Source: Bordetella genomosp. 4
GTDB lineage: Bacteria; Pseudomonadota; Gammaproteobacteria; Burkholderiales; Burkholderiaceae_B
Length of the DNA stretch: 64,000 nucleotides
Direction of reading: 5' to 3'
NCBI RefSeq assembly: GCF_002261185.1
Contig: NZ_NEVQ01000009.1
Span: 62,001 to 126,000 of the forward strand
Both the position numbers and the translations under genes were made by a program. This document shows, piece by piece, positions 10,184 through 18,288 of this stretch. The notes beneath the pieces were generated by a model. The model was given only the letters and a program-made list of their open reading frames with translations, was not told the origin of the DNA and did no database searches. The number at the start of each line of letters is the position of its first letter. The first letter of the stretch is position 1.

Positions 10184-11031
10184 AGAGTGTCTCCCTCGAT
10201 ATCAAACAAGGCCGATGGGGTAGTGGCCAATAGGGTGCGCAGGGTGCTGGGGTCTGTGACCCAGTCGCGCAGCCAGGCAACGGTGCGCGGATAGTTCGCG
10301 TGGTGCTGGTTTTCGGTGTGAGGCCAGTCGCTTCCCCACACCAAGCGGGTGGCCGTAAAAGCCTGCAAGAGTTGTTCGGTCGCCTGGTGTCCGAGCGTCG
10401 CGCTTTGTTCGGTGGGCCACAGACGATAGGCTGCCGACAGCTTTACCCAAACCCGGCCGCTGGCGGCTTGGTCGAGCAGATAGCGAAACCCGGAATCGCT
10501 AATCCCCGCCGCAGGATCTGGCCTGCCGAAGTGGTCCACGACGATGCGGCAGTCTGCAGTGAGCAAGGGCGGCAGCACTTCCGGCAGACGAACAGCGGGA
10601 ACATGCACCTCGACGTGCCAGCCCAATGGATTGATGTGTTCGCACAATGTCCGCCATGTCGCGGAATGCAGGTCCGGCGTAGGCAGTCCAAACAGATTCA
10701 GCCGTATGCCACGTACGCCGGCGTGATGCATCGCGGTGAGTTCTTGCATGGTGATCTGTACAGGATCAACGACGCTGACGCCACGCAATCGATGCCTGGC
10801 CTGTGCCAAGGCGCTCAATAGAAAGCGATTGTCGGTGCCGAGGAAACTGGGCTGCACCAATACGCCGTGAGACAGGCCGTGGGCATCCAGGTGCCTCAAA
10901 TAGTCTGCAAGCGTGGCATCGTAATCCGGCGTATAACGGCGGCGGGAGGCCATGGACAGGTCACGCGTAAAAACGTGGGCATGTGTGTCGATGGCTATCG
11001 GGGTTGATAGCGGGAATGGGGCTGAAGTCAA
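10180..11031 (-). CDS. Amidohydrolase-superfamily metal-dependent hydrolase (lactonase-like)
   Basis: This 283-residue TIM-barrel hydrolase is of the amidohydrolase_2 type. The metal motif THAHVF gives H17 and H19; downstream are VDHFGRPD and a WGSDWPHTE motif near the end whose Asp is the usual proton-transfer residue. Relatives include 2-pyrone-4,6-dicarboxylate lactonase and other lactonases or decarboxylases of aromatic or sugar-acid pathways. The stop overlaps the start of the Bug receptor, and the LysR gene at 11171 is divergent across a 139-base gap: a regulator, enzyme and receptor arrangement common for small catabolic units. The exact substrate cannot be assigned. Confidence 0.82.
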   Translation of the reverse strand: MTSAPFPLSTPIAIDTHAHVFTRDLSMASRRRYTPDYDATLADYLRHLDAHGLSHGVLVQPSFLGTDNRFLLSALAQARHRLRGVSVVDPVQITMQELTAMHHAGVRGIRLNLFGLPTPDLHSATWRTLCEHINPLGWHVEVHVPAVRLPEVLPPLLTADCRIVVDHFGRPDPAAGISDSGFRYLLDQAASGRVWVKLSAAYRLWPTEQSATLGHQATEQLLQAFTATRLVWGSDWPHTENQHHANYPRTVAWLRDWVTDPSTLRTLLATTPSALFDIEGDTL

Positions 11032-11170
11032 ACCAGCGTCTCCAGTGGCACGCCGTGTCGCTTCGAATGCTATGCGGCCACTTATCTATGGGTGTGGAAT
11101 GGCTCGCATTCTAGGATTCCCAGATATATTGATCTATGCTGAATAGGTTAATTATTTATATCCTTTTAAT

Positions 11171-12055
11171 ATGGAAACGAGGCATCTTCGCCATTTTTTG
11201 GCCGTCATCGACCATGGGAGCGTCAGCGCCGCCGCGAATTGGTTAGGCATTGCACAGCCTGCACTGTCTCAGTCTCTAGCCCGCATGGAAAAAGAATTAG
11301 GAGTGCAGTTGTTTGTACGAAGCCGACGGGGCGCCGCACCGACCGCGGCCGCCCAGGCGATCCTGGAGGATGTCCGGATTAGCGTGGCGCGTATTGATGC
11401 CGCGGCCAGACGGGCTCAAGACATTGCCAAGGGTAGCGCAGGCCAATTGACCATCGGATTAGTCAGCTCGGCGTTGTTCGACATGTTGCCGCGAGCGTTA
11501 CGGGCCTTGCGTCGCGCCGCTCCTGGCGTGCGTGTCGTTCTGCGGGAAATGAGCAACGCCGAGCAGGCCGATGCGTTGGTGAGCGGCGAAATCGATCTTG
11601 GTCTGATGCACACGCCCGTGGCCGTTGCAGGCAAAATGCGTGAACGCCTGTTGCTACGTGATCGTCTGGTCGCGGCTGTGCCTGACGAATTTGTCGTCTC
11701 TGAGCACGGCACGGTATCGTTGGCGCAGATCGCAGAAGCGGGGCTGGTGTTGTACCCGCAGAACCAATTGCCGGTTTTTTATGCAGGTATTCTGGATGCC
11801 TTGCGCAAGGCCGGCCTGACGCCGCATGTGGCCCAAGAAGCCAATCGTACGTTGACGGTGCTGGCTTGCGTGGCGGGCGGCTGCGGCGTGGCGCTACTAC
11901 CCAGCTGGATTCAGTCTATGGACTTTCGTGGCGTACGCTTTTGCCAGGTGCACGATGGCGATGAGTTGCCGAGTTTCGATCTCAGCGCCATCTGGCCCGC
12001 CAAGTCAGTACCGACCTTGGCGGATGTGTTTGCGAATCTGGATGTGGCCACGTAG
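11171..12055 (+). CDS. LysR-family transcriptional regulator
   Basis: A 294-residue standard-length LysR protein. Residues 1-60 hold the winged HTH (HFLAVIDHGSVSAAANWLGIAQPALSQ and the wing at VQLFVRSRRGAAPTAAA), and about 90-290 the two-lobed effector domain. It diverges from the amidohydrolase-Bug pair, and LysR proteins usually control the divergent promoter, so that pair is the predicted target. The AT-rich gap at 11100-11170 is where a T-N11-A site is expected, but no clean one could be fixed by eye. The gene meets the CigR-like gene tail to tail with 13 bases between stop codons. The ligand is unknown. Confidence 0.88.
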   Translation: METRHLRHFLAVIDHGSVSAAANWLGIAQPALSQSLARMEKELGVQLFVRSRRGAAPTAAAQAILEDVRISVARIDAAARRAQDIAKGSAGQLTIGLVSSALFDMLPRALRALRRAAPGVRVVLREMSNAEQADALVSGEIDLGLMHTPVAVAGKMRERLLLRDRLVAAVPDEFVVSEHGTVSLAQIAEAGLVLYPQNQLPVFYAGILDALRKAGLTPHVAQEANRTLTVLACVAGGCGVALLPSWIQSMDFRGVRFCQVHDGDELPSFDLSAIWPAKSVPTLADVFANLDVAT

Positions 12056-12068
12056 CGAGCGTTTTTTT

Positions 12069-12620
12069 CTAATCAAATACATCAAACAGCACATCCGCGA
12101 TGATCGCGGTACCGATGGCCACCAGGATCAGATCCGTGCCGGCGACTTGCCATTCGTAGCCTGGGTGAACGGGTAAGTGAGCCAGCATAGGGCCGGGCAC
12201 CATTTTTTTGGCTATGCCCGGAGGCAGGGGCTTGCCGCGCGCCAGATTCTTGCGGATACCGGGAGGCAATGCGCTATAGCGTGTGGCGCCGTATTCGACG
12301 GCATAACCGCGGGCCGTTGATACCGTGATGCCCGCGTAGCTGAGGGAAACGTTGACGTCGCTATCCCGCCCGCCGCCATGGCCGCCTTTGCCGTTGTTGC
12401 CACCTTTTGAGCCGGATGACTTGTTAGAGTGGCTGTCGTTGCTTTGGCCTTTGTTTTTGCCGTTGCCATTCCCCTGATTTTTGCTGTTTCCGTTTCCACC
12501 GCCTTGGCTGGACTGAGCCGGCTTGCCCTTGCCCTCGGGGGGCGCGGCCAGGGGCTGGCTGACCAGTGCGACCTGGCAGATCGCGGCCACAATGAGGGTA
12601 GCTAATGAGGATGTGCGCAT
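12069..12620 (-). CDS. CigR-like membrane protein with Gly/Asn/Lys-rich segment
   Basis: The ATG at 12620, behind GGGAG, gives 183 residues starting MRTSSLATLIVAAICQVALVSQPLAA, a signal peptide or signal anchor; a longer reading frame upstream adds an implausible leader. Residues about 28-85 are low complexity (Gly, Asn, Lys, Ser). The C-terminal third carries the repeated motif LPPGIRKNLARGKPLPPGI and ends with a hydrophobic segment near GTDLILVAIGTAIIADVL. This arrangement matches the CigR family; Salmonella CigR is an inner-membrane protein reported to restrain virulence. Whether this protein has such a role is unknown. It is a single-gene unit, convergent with the LysR gene. Confidence 0.72.
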   Translation of the reverse strand: MRTSSLATLIVAAICQVALVSQPLAAPPEGKGKPAQSSQGGGNGNSKNQGNGNGKNKGQSNDSHSNKSSGSKGGNNGKGGHGGGRDSDVNVSLSYAGITVSTARGYAVEYGATRYSALPPGIRKNLARGKPLPPGIAKKMVPGPMLAHLPVHPGYEWQVAGTDLILVAIGTAIIADVLFDVFD

Positions 12621-12741
12621 GGTAAAGGACTCCCGTTTGTTTTGAGTATTCGATAGGCGAACCCAGTGTATGCCGCCGTTTATCTTCCGGGGCCTCAAAA
12701 TAAGCAGCCGAGGGTTGCTGGTATGACGAAATGCAACAAAA

Positions 12742-12770
12742 AACGCCCCGCTCAGGGTAAGCGGGGCGTT
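12742..12770 (-). terminator. Rho-independent terminator of the APC permease gene
   Basis: Read on the minus strand, AACGCCCCGC pairs with GCGGGGCGTT across a 9-base loop and is followed by a run of six T residues (12736-12743 on the plus strand are A-rich). It lies 25 bases after the permease stop. Confidence 0.8.
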
Positions 12771-12795
12771 TGGCGGAAGGCGGCAGGTTGGTCGA

Positions 12796-14190
12796 TTACT
12801 CGTCGGTCAAATGTTCCGGGTCCAGATGGCGGTGTTCTTTGCGATGCACCAGCACGGTGATGCCCCACATGACGACACCCAAGGCCAGCAACCATCCGGC
12901 CACTTGATACTGAATGGGATCGCGGCCCGTCAGCGGGGTGACCAGAAACACGCAAGCCGCGGCGCCCAGGCATGACAGTACCGTATTGGCGCGGAAATGC
13001 TCATGTTGAACCCGGTCTTTACGCAGCACCAGTACGGCCACGTTGACAAAGGCGAACACCGCCAGCAACAGCAGCGCCGTGGTCCCGCCCAGAGCGCTGA
13101 TAGCCTTGGAGTTGCTGGAAGACACCAGCACGATCAGCCCCAGACCCAGTGCGGTGGTAAAGAGAATCGCCGACCAGGGGGTGTGATTGCGCGCATGCAC
13201 ATATGACAAAAACTTCGGCAGCACGCCTTGGCGCGACATCCCATACAGTAGCCGGCTCGCCATCATCATGTTGATCAACGCCGAGTTCGCCACGGCAAAC
13301 ATCGAAATGATCGGCATGATGGTTTCCATCGGCAGACCGGGGGCGGCACGTTGGACCACCAGCACGAGCGGGGTGGAGCTCGCGGCCAGTTCACCGACTG
13401 GAATCAAGGCGACGGCACAAATGGATACCAATACGTAAATGACGGCGGTAATTCCCAGGCCGGTCAACATGACTTTGGGAAAGATGCGGTGCGGGGCATG
13501 GACCTCTTCGGCCATGTTGACTGAATCTTCAAACCCCACCATGGCAAAAAATGCCAGCGCCGTCGCAGATGTCACAGCCAGGAAGACGCTCTTGTTTTCC
13601 GGGGTTTCGAATGCCACGACGCGCGAGAAATCAGCTTGGCCGTTACTGATGGCATAAAAGCCCAGCAGGATCACCAGCAGCAAACCGCTCAGTTCGACCA
13701 GAGTCAGGATGACGTTGGCTTTTACGCTTTCTGACGCTCCACGGAAATTGATCACCATGATCAACAGCATGAATCCTATCGCCCCCATCGTCACCGTTGT
13801 GGGGTCGTTTTCGAGTCCCAGTGCCACAAATAAATTGGCAGCAAACGCTCGCGAAGCCGTCGCCGCGGAAGTCAGTCCTGAGCACATCACCGTAAAGCAG
13901 ACGATGAATGTCAGAAAATGAATACCGAACGCTTTATGCACATAGAGTGCGGCGCCAGCAGCCCGCGGATACTTGGTGACCAGCTCCAGGTAGGAAAACG
14001 CGGTCAGCAACGCCACGAAAAAGGCGACTAAGAAGGGGGCCCATGCCGCCCCGCCGACTTCTGCGGCGACCTGCCCTGTCAGGGCATAGATGCCGGTGCC
14101 CAGAATGTCGCCAATAATGAACAACAGCAGCAGCTTTGGCCCCATGACCCGTTTCAATTGGGGGTGTTCTGCGCTATCTTGCGTAGACAT
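12796..14190 (-). CDS. APC-family amino acid/polyamine permease
   Basis: This 464-residue membrane protein has about 12 hydrophobic segments. The first helix motif IIGDILGTGIYALTGQVA is the unwound GxGIF-like substrate region of the amino acid-polyamine-organocation superfamily. Helix 6 (AFFAMVGFEDSVNMAEEVHAP) with a conserved Glu pair and loop HAPHRIFPK are further hallmarks. The C terminus is charged (HRKEHRHLDPEHLTDE). Substrate is not predictable; cationic amino acids or polyamines are plausible. Its own terminator follows and no biosynthetic gene is adjacent. Confidence 0.86.
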   Translation of the reverse strand: MSTQDSAEHPQLKRVMGPKLLLLFIIGDILGTGIYALTGQVAAEVGGAAWAPFLVAFFVALLTAFSYLELVTKYPRAAGAALYVHKAFGIHFLTFIVCFTVMCSGLTSAATASRAFAANLFVALGLENDPTTVTMGAIGFMLLIMVINFRGASESVKANVILTLVELSGLLLVILLGFYAISNGQADFSRVVAFETPENKSVFLAVTSATALAFFAMVGFEDSVNMAEEVHAPHRIFPKVMLTGLGITAVIYVLVSICAVALIPVGELAASSTPLVLVVQRAAPGLPMETIMPIISMFAVANSALINMMMASRLLYGMSRQGVLPKFLSYVHARNHTPWSAILFTTALGLGLIVLVSSSNSKAISALGGTTALLLLAVFAFVNVAVLVLRKDRVQHEHFRANTVLSCLGAAACVFLVTPLTGRDPIQYQVAGWLLALGVVMWGITVLVHRKEHRHLDPEHLTDE

Positions 14191-14544
14191 GCTTCTCTCC
14201 TCTAGTTTTTTCCGCCGGGTGCAAGTATGTAGCTGGCGGCTACAGTCTCGTGATTGACTGTGTCACCGTTAATTACGAGAGGTTTCCATCGTGCGCCGAT
14301 TTAATGAAATCCAAGGGGTGCAGGATGTGCGTCAATCGGTCGCATTGCCATTTATTGTGTTTTCTGTGCAAATTATGATTGCAGTCCGCGCCCGATAGGA
14401 GTATTTCTATACCTAACAGCAGTTCGTGACTAACACGCTGGTGTTTTGGTGGACCGGGGCAGCAGAAGTCCGGCCACGCTGAAGTGCCAGGCCAGTAGCT
14501 GTGCAGGCAACGTGTCTGCATAGGCGTAGAGCGAGGAGGCGCAT
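14191..14544. other. Divergent intergenic region, nothing specific identified
   Basis: This 354-base gap lies between the divergent APC permease and small membrane protein genes. It should hold both promoters. An AT-rich run around 14325-14375 is the likeliest promoter area for one of them. No gene, stable RNA fold or repeat was recognised. Confidence 0.5.
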
Positions 14545-14886
14545 ATGGCAGTGGTATACGCGGATTTTGTACGTGAACGAGGCAAGGGTGGGCGTACTGT
14601 CAAGACTTACCGTGCCAAATCACAGCGCGCAAAGGCGTATCAACGCGCGACCGCGGCAGCAGCACAACGGGCAGCAGCACCGGTTCATGTTCGCCAAGGC
14701 GGGGCAATTTTCTGGATGATCATGCTACTGGCGCCTTTGGCAGGCTTGGCGGCGCCGTTGCTGGCAGTGCCTCTTATCGGTGAACCGCAAGGATGGATTC
14801 TGGCCGGTGCCGGATTGTTGGCCTGTGTCTTGATGCTATTGCGTTTGGCAGTGCACGAGGCAGACCACGCTCAGCATAGCAAGTAG
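14545..14886 (+). CDS. Hypothetical two-helix membrane protein
   Basis: A 113-residue protein not recognised as any family. The ATG follows GAGGAGGCGCAT, a strong Shine-Dalgarno, and a terminator follows the stop, both supporting a real single-gene unit. Residues about 1-45 are very basic and Ala-rich (RGKGGRTVKTYRAKSQRAKAYQRATAAAA), suggesting a cytoplasmic nucleic-acid- or lipid-facing tail. Two hydrophobic segments follow at about 55-75 and 85-100, separated by a short loop, and the end is His/Asp-rich (VHEADHAQHSK). Function is unknown. Confidence 0.65.
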   Translation: MAVVYADFVRERGKGGRTVKTYRAKSQRAKAYQRATAAAAQRAAAPVHVRQGGAIFWMIMLLAPLAGLAAPLLAVPLIGEPQGWILAGAGLLACVLMLLRLAVHEADHAQHSK

Positions 14887-14905
14887 TCTTAACCGAGTAG
14901 CTTCA

Positions 14906-14941
14906 GATGCCGGTGCGGGCCCTGTGGACCGCACCGGCATC
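14906..14941 (+). terminator. Rho-independent terminator after the small membrane protein gene
   Basis: A 13-bp stem (GATGCCGGTGCGG with CCGCACCGGCATC) closes a 10-base loop and is followed by ATTGTTTT, 20 bases after the stop codon. It also sits beyond the end of the convergent MFS gene. Confidence 0.8.
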
Positions 14942-14968
14942 ATTGTTTTGATCGGCGGCCCTTTCTGG

Positions 14969-16171
14969 TTATCCTTTTTTTGCCGACGGATTGCCCCGAG
15001 GCAGCCAGCGCCAGAATACCGCCGCTGCGCCCAGGCCGAACATCCCCATGGTGCCGACGGCCAGGGCCAGCGACGCTACACCTGTCATGACCGACAGCAC
15101 AACGGGCCCCAGGCTGCTGCCCATGTCCGCGACCAGCCGCCAGATTCCCAGAAATTCGGTGCGCCCCTTGGAGGGGGCCGCGTCTGCGCCCAGCGTCATG
15201 ACAATACCGGAACTGATGCCATTGCCCAGGCCCAGCATCATCGACACCACGATAAAGCCGATGACGCCCGTGCTGAGCGAAGTGCCGATCAAGGCGACGC
15301 CCATCAACAAGGTAGACGGAACCGCGACCCACAGGCGTCCGCGCCGGTCCATCAGCGTGCCGGCAGGGTAGAACACCGACATATCGATCGCTGCGACCAG
15401 GCCATAAATCAGGGAGGTCGTGCTGGCACTCATGCCGAGATGGTCGGCCCAGAGCGGGATGACGACTTGCCGCGAAGCACGTACTGCGCTGACCAGCAGG
15501 ATGCCTAAACCGAGCGTCAAGAGCACCCGGCTGTGCGACCGTGCGATATCGAGCATGCGCGGCTTGGCCTGGACAGTGTTTCCACGTTGACGTTCGGGCG
15601 GTGCCATATCGGGCGCATGATAGGCAATCAACCCTGCGCCCATCATGGCGGCGATAGCGATCCAATAAGCGCCGTCCAATCCTATGAAATGGATCAATGC
15701 CGCTCCGGCGAAGGGGCCGGCAAAGGCCCCGATTCGCATTGTGCCGGCCAGCGTCGACAGCGCCCGCGCCCGCATATAGGCCGGCACCGCGTCGATCATG
15801 TAAGTTTGCCGCGCCAGCATGAAGACCGACGACGCCATGCCGATAAAGAACACGCCGATCGCGAGCATCCAGGTATGACTGGCGAAAATGCACAGGAGCA
15901 AGGCCAGGATACTGAGCATCGCCGCGCCGACCATGGAGTGCCGCTCGCCATAGCGCGAGGTCACGAGCGCCGCTGGGATATTGCTGACGAGCGAACCGAT
16001 GCCGATCAGCGCCACGATGAGTCCTGACGTGGCGACGGATGCGTCCAGCTCGCGAGCGCTCAGCGCCACCACAGGCAGAATAGCACCGTTACTTACACCG
16101 TAGAGGATCGATGGGCCGAACGCCGGAACGGCTATTTTTTTTAAACTGAAAGGCGCGTCGGGGCTCTGCAC
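14969..16171 (-). CDS. MFS transporter, drug/metabolite efflux type
   Basis: A 400-residue protein with about 12 transmembrane segments. The N half carries LVSNIPAALVTSRYGERHS in the loop 2-3 position of the major facilitator fold, and the C half repeats it as YPAGTLMDRRGRLWVAVP. The sequence RTEFLGIWRLVADMGSSLGPVV in helix 11 resembles drug:H+ antiporter-type carriers. The substrate cannot be named. It diverges from the lipid kinase gene at 16255 across 83 bases and converges on the small membrane protein gene. Confidence 0.85.
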   Translation of the reverse strand: MQSPDAPFSLKKIAVPAFGPSILYGVSNGAILPVVALSARELDASVATSGLIVALIGIGSLVSNIPAALVTSRYGERHSMVGAAMLSILALLLCIFASHTWMLAIGVFFIGMASSVFMLARQTYMIDAVPAYMRARALSTLAGTMRIGAFAGPFAGAALIHFIGLDGAYWIAIAAMMGAGLIAYHAPDMAPPERQRGNTVQAKPRMLDIARSHSRVLLTLGLGILLVSAVRASRQVVIPLWADHLGMSASTTSLIYGLVAAIDMSVFYPAGTLMDRRGRLWVAVPSTLLMGVALIGTSLSTGVIGFIVVSMMLGLGNGISSGIVMTLGADAAPSKGRTEFLGIWRLVADMGSSLGPVVLSVMTGVASLALAVGTMGMFGLGAAAVFWRWLPRGNPSAKKG

Positions 16172-16254
16172 GATGAAGCCAAAAAGTAAGATCAGGCGCT
16201 ATTCTAGACCTTTGCGGCTTGCTTGCCGGGGGCGTGGCGCGCTATCTTTGCCGC

Positions 16255-17208
16255 ATGAAGCCTCTTCATTTGACTGGCGACGAGCCATTTTTCATTGTGC
16301 TGAACACAGGCTCGGGCCGAGATGACGCCAGTGATGTCCAAGCGACCATCCAGAGGGTGCTGGACGAGGCGGGACGCCGCTATACCTTGATGCCGGTTGA
16401 CGATGGCCGGCAGTTGCCCGCCATGGCGCAAGAGGCTGTCGCGCGCGCACGCGAGCAGGGCGGTATCGTCGTGGCGGCGGGCGGCGATGGCACGTTGAGC
16501 GCGGTGGCCCAGGCCGTGCTCGCCAGCGGCTTGCCGTTCGGCATTTTGCCTCAGGGCACCTTCAATTATTTCGGGCGTACCTATGGCATTGCCCAGGATA
16601 CCGAGCTGGCTACCCGGTGTCTGCTGGCGGCACAACCGCAGCCGGCGCAGGTCGGGCTGGTCAACGGCCGGCTGTTCTTGATCAATGCCAGCCTCGGTTT
16701 GTATCCCCAATTGCTCGAAGACCGCGAGGCTTACAAGCGGCGATATGGGCGCAGCAGGTTGGTCGCGGTCTGGTCGGCGCTGGTGACCCTGGCACGGGCG
16801 CACCGCCAACTGACCGTGCATCTTGAACATGAAGGGCACGTACGGACGCTGCGTACGCCAACGATCGTCGTGGGTAACAACGAGTTGCAGTTGGAACAGA
16901 TCGGGATTGCCGAGGCTGCGGCGTTGCAGCAGGGGCAGCTTGTCGCGATGGGAGTTCGGCCGGTAGGCACATGGGCTCTGTATGGCCTGGTATTGCGCGG
17001 CTGGCTCAGCCGTCTGGGCGACGCGGATCATGTGTTCAGTTTTGGGTTTGAACACCTGACCGTGCGCCTGTCGCGAAGCAAGCGGCGCATCAAGGTTGCC
17101 CTCGACGGAGAAATCCATTGGCTCGATGCGCCGCTGGAATTTCGCGTCTCGGAGCAGCCGCTGCAGTTATTGGTGCCTCCACCGTCACTGCGCGCGGCGC
17201 GCGCCTGA
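16255..17208 (+). CDS. Diacylglycerol/sphingosine kinase family lipid kinase
   Basis: From the ATG at 16255 the protein has 317 residues and begins MKPLHLTGDEPFFIVLN; a start 36 bases upstream adds a non-family leader. The DAGK catalytic domain shows the nucleotide motif GGDGTLS at 76-82 and the PQGTFNYFGR loop at 99-108, equivalent to the family's PLGTxNxFAR. Family members phosphorylate diacylglycerol, undecaprenol-like or other lipids with ATP at the inner membrane. It starts a cluster with a metallophosphoesterase (18 bases later) and a PAP2 phosphatase, so a lipid-phosphate cycle is likely. The lipid substrate is not known. Confidence 0.86.
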   Translation: MKPLHLTGDEPFFIVLNTGSGRDDASDVQATIQRVLDEAGRRYTLMPVDDGRQLPAMAQEAVARAREQGGIVVAAGGDGTLSAVAQAVLASGLPFGILPQGTFNYFGRTYGIAQDTELATRCLLAAQPQPAQVGLVNGRLFLINASLGLYPQLLEDREAYKRRYGRSRLVAVWSALVTLARAHRQLTVHLEHEGHVRTLRTPTIVVGNNELQLEQIGIAEAAALQQGQLVAMGVRPVGTWALYGLVLRGWLSRLGDADHVFSFGFEHLTVRLSRSKRRIKVALDGEIHWLDAPLEFRVSEQPLQLLVPPPSLRAARA

Positions 17209-17225
17209 GGGGTGACGGAATATCA

Positions 17226-18218
17226 ATGACACGGATTCTGCACCTTTCAGACACGCATTTCGGTACCGAGCGCGAACCCGTCGTGCAGGCGCTGTTGAGG
17301 CTGGCCAATGACTGGCAGCCCGATCTGGTTCTGCTGAGTGGGGATATCACCCAGCGCGCGCGGCGTGCCCAGTTTGCGGCGGCCCGTCGCTTCGTGCAGG
17401 CGTTACAGCGGCCGGTATTGGCCGTACCGGGCAATCACGATATTCCGTTGTTCAATGTTCTGGCGCGCTGGCTGAATCCGTACGGAGGATATCGCCGGGC
17501 AATGGGCCCTGTGCTGGAGCCGACCGTTGAAATGCCGGGGCTTTTGGCGATTGGAGTCAATTCGACCCGGCCGGGCCGGCACAAAAACGGCCAGGTAGAT
17601 CGCAGGCAGGTGGATCGCGTCGTACAGCGGCTCAAGAAGTCGAGTGCTGATTGCCTGAGAATGGTCGTGTTGCATCATCCCGTGCGGGCTGCAGTGGAAA
17701 GCGATCAGAGCAACCTGCTGATCGGGCGCGAGTGGGCGGTGCCGGCCTGGATCGACGCGGGTGTGGACCTCATATTGGGTGGGCACATTCATTTGCCATA
17801 TGTATTACCCGCCTCCGAACCCTCCGTCGCAGCGCCTGGTCTGGCGGCTGAGCCGGCATCGGCGCACGCCCTGGCGGCAGTGAACGGTCCGGCGGGCTCG
17901 GATACAGTGCAGGCTGCCAGTGCCGCGGGTGCGTCGAGTGGCGTGGCGGCCACCAAGGTTTCGGATGCAAATGCGTCGAATATCGCAGACGCTCCGGGCG
18001 CTGCCGATGCCAGGCGTCGCGCCTGGGTAGTGCAGGCCGGGACGGCGGTGTCACAACGCGTACGGGGCGGTATTTCAAACTCGATCAATCTGATCGAACA
18101 CGGGGTCAGGCAGGGGCAGCATCAGTGCATCATCCAGCGCTGGGACTATGCCGCCGATCTCCGGGCGTTTGCGCGTGCCAATAGCCAGACCTTGGATTGG
18201 TCTCGTGGCGCGGGATAA
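17226..18218 (+). CDS. Calcineurin-like metallophosphoesterase with Ala-rich insertion
   Basis: The ATG at 17226 starts MTRILHLSDTHFG and gives 330 residues. All metal ligands of the calcineurin-like fold are visible: D9 and H11, D40 (LLSGD), N70-H71 (PGNHD), H150 (VVLHH), and H187/H189 (GGHIH). Family members cleave phosphodiesters such as cyclic nucleotides or pyrophosphate-linked lipids. An oddity is the segment at about 197-262, roughly 65 residues of Ala/Ser/Gly/Val-rich low complexity placed between the last metal motif and the final strand (AWVVQAGTA), a position that is normally short. It lies 17 bases after the lipid kinase and 70 before the PAP2 gene on the same strand. Substrate unknown. 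Confidence 0.85.
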   Translation: MTRILHLSDTHFGTEREPVVQALLRLANDWQPDLVLLSGDITQRARRAQFAAARRFVQALQRPVLAVPGNHDIPLFNVLARWLNPYGGYRRAMGPVLEPTVEMPGLLAIGVNSTRPGRHKNGQVDRRQVDRVVQRLKKSSADCLRMVVLHHPVRAAVESDQSNLLIGREWAVPAWIDAGVDLILGGHIHLPYVLPASEPSVAAPGLAAEPASAHALAAVNGPAGSDTVQAASAAGASSGVAATKVSDANASNIADAPGAADARRRAWVVQAGTAVSQRVRGGISNSINLIEHGVRQGQHQCIIQRWDYAADLRAFARANSQTLDWSRGAG

Positions 18219-18288
18219 GATCTGGCCGCAGACCGGCCGCAGTCTTTGTGTGCCGTCATTCATGTTTCGGATTTTTCGTTGACGTTGT

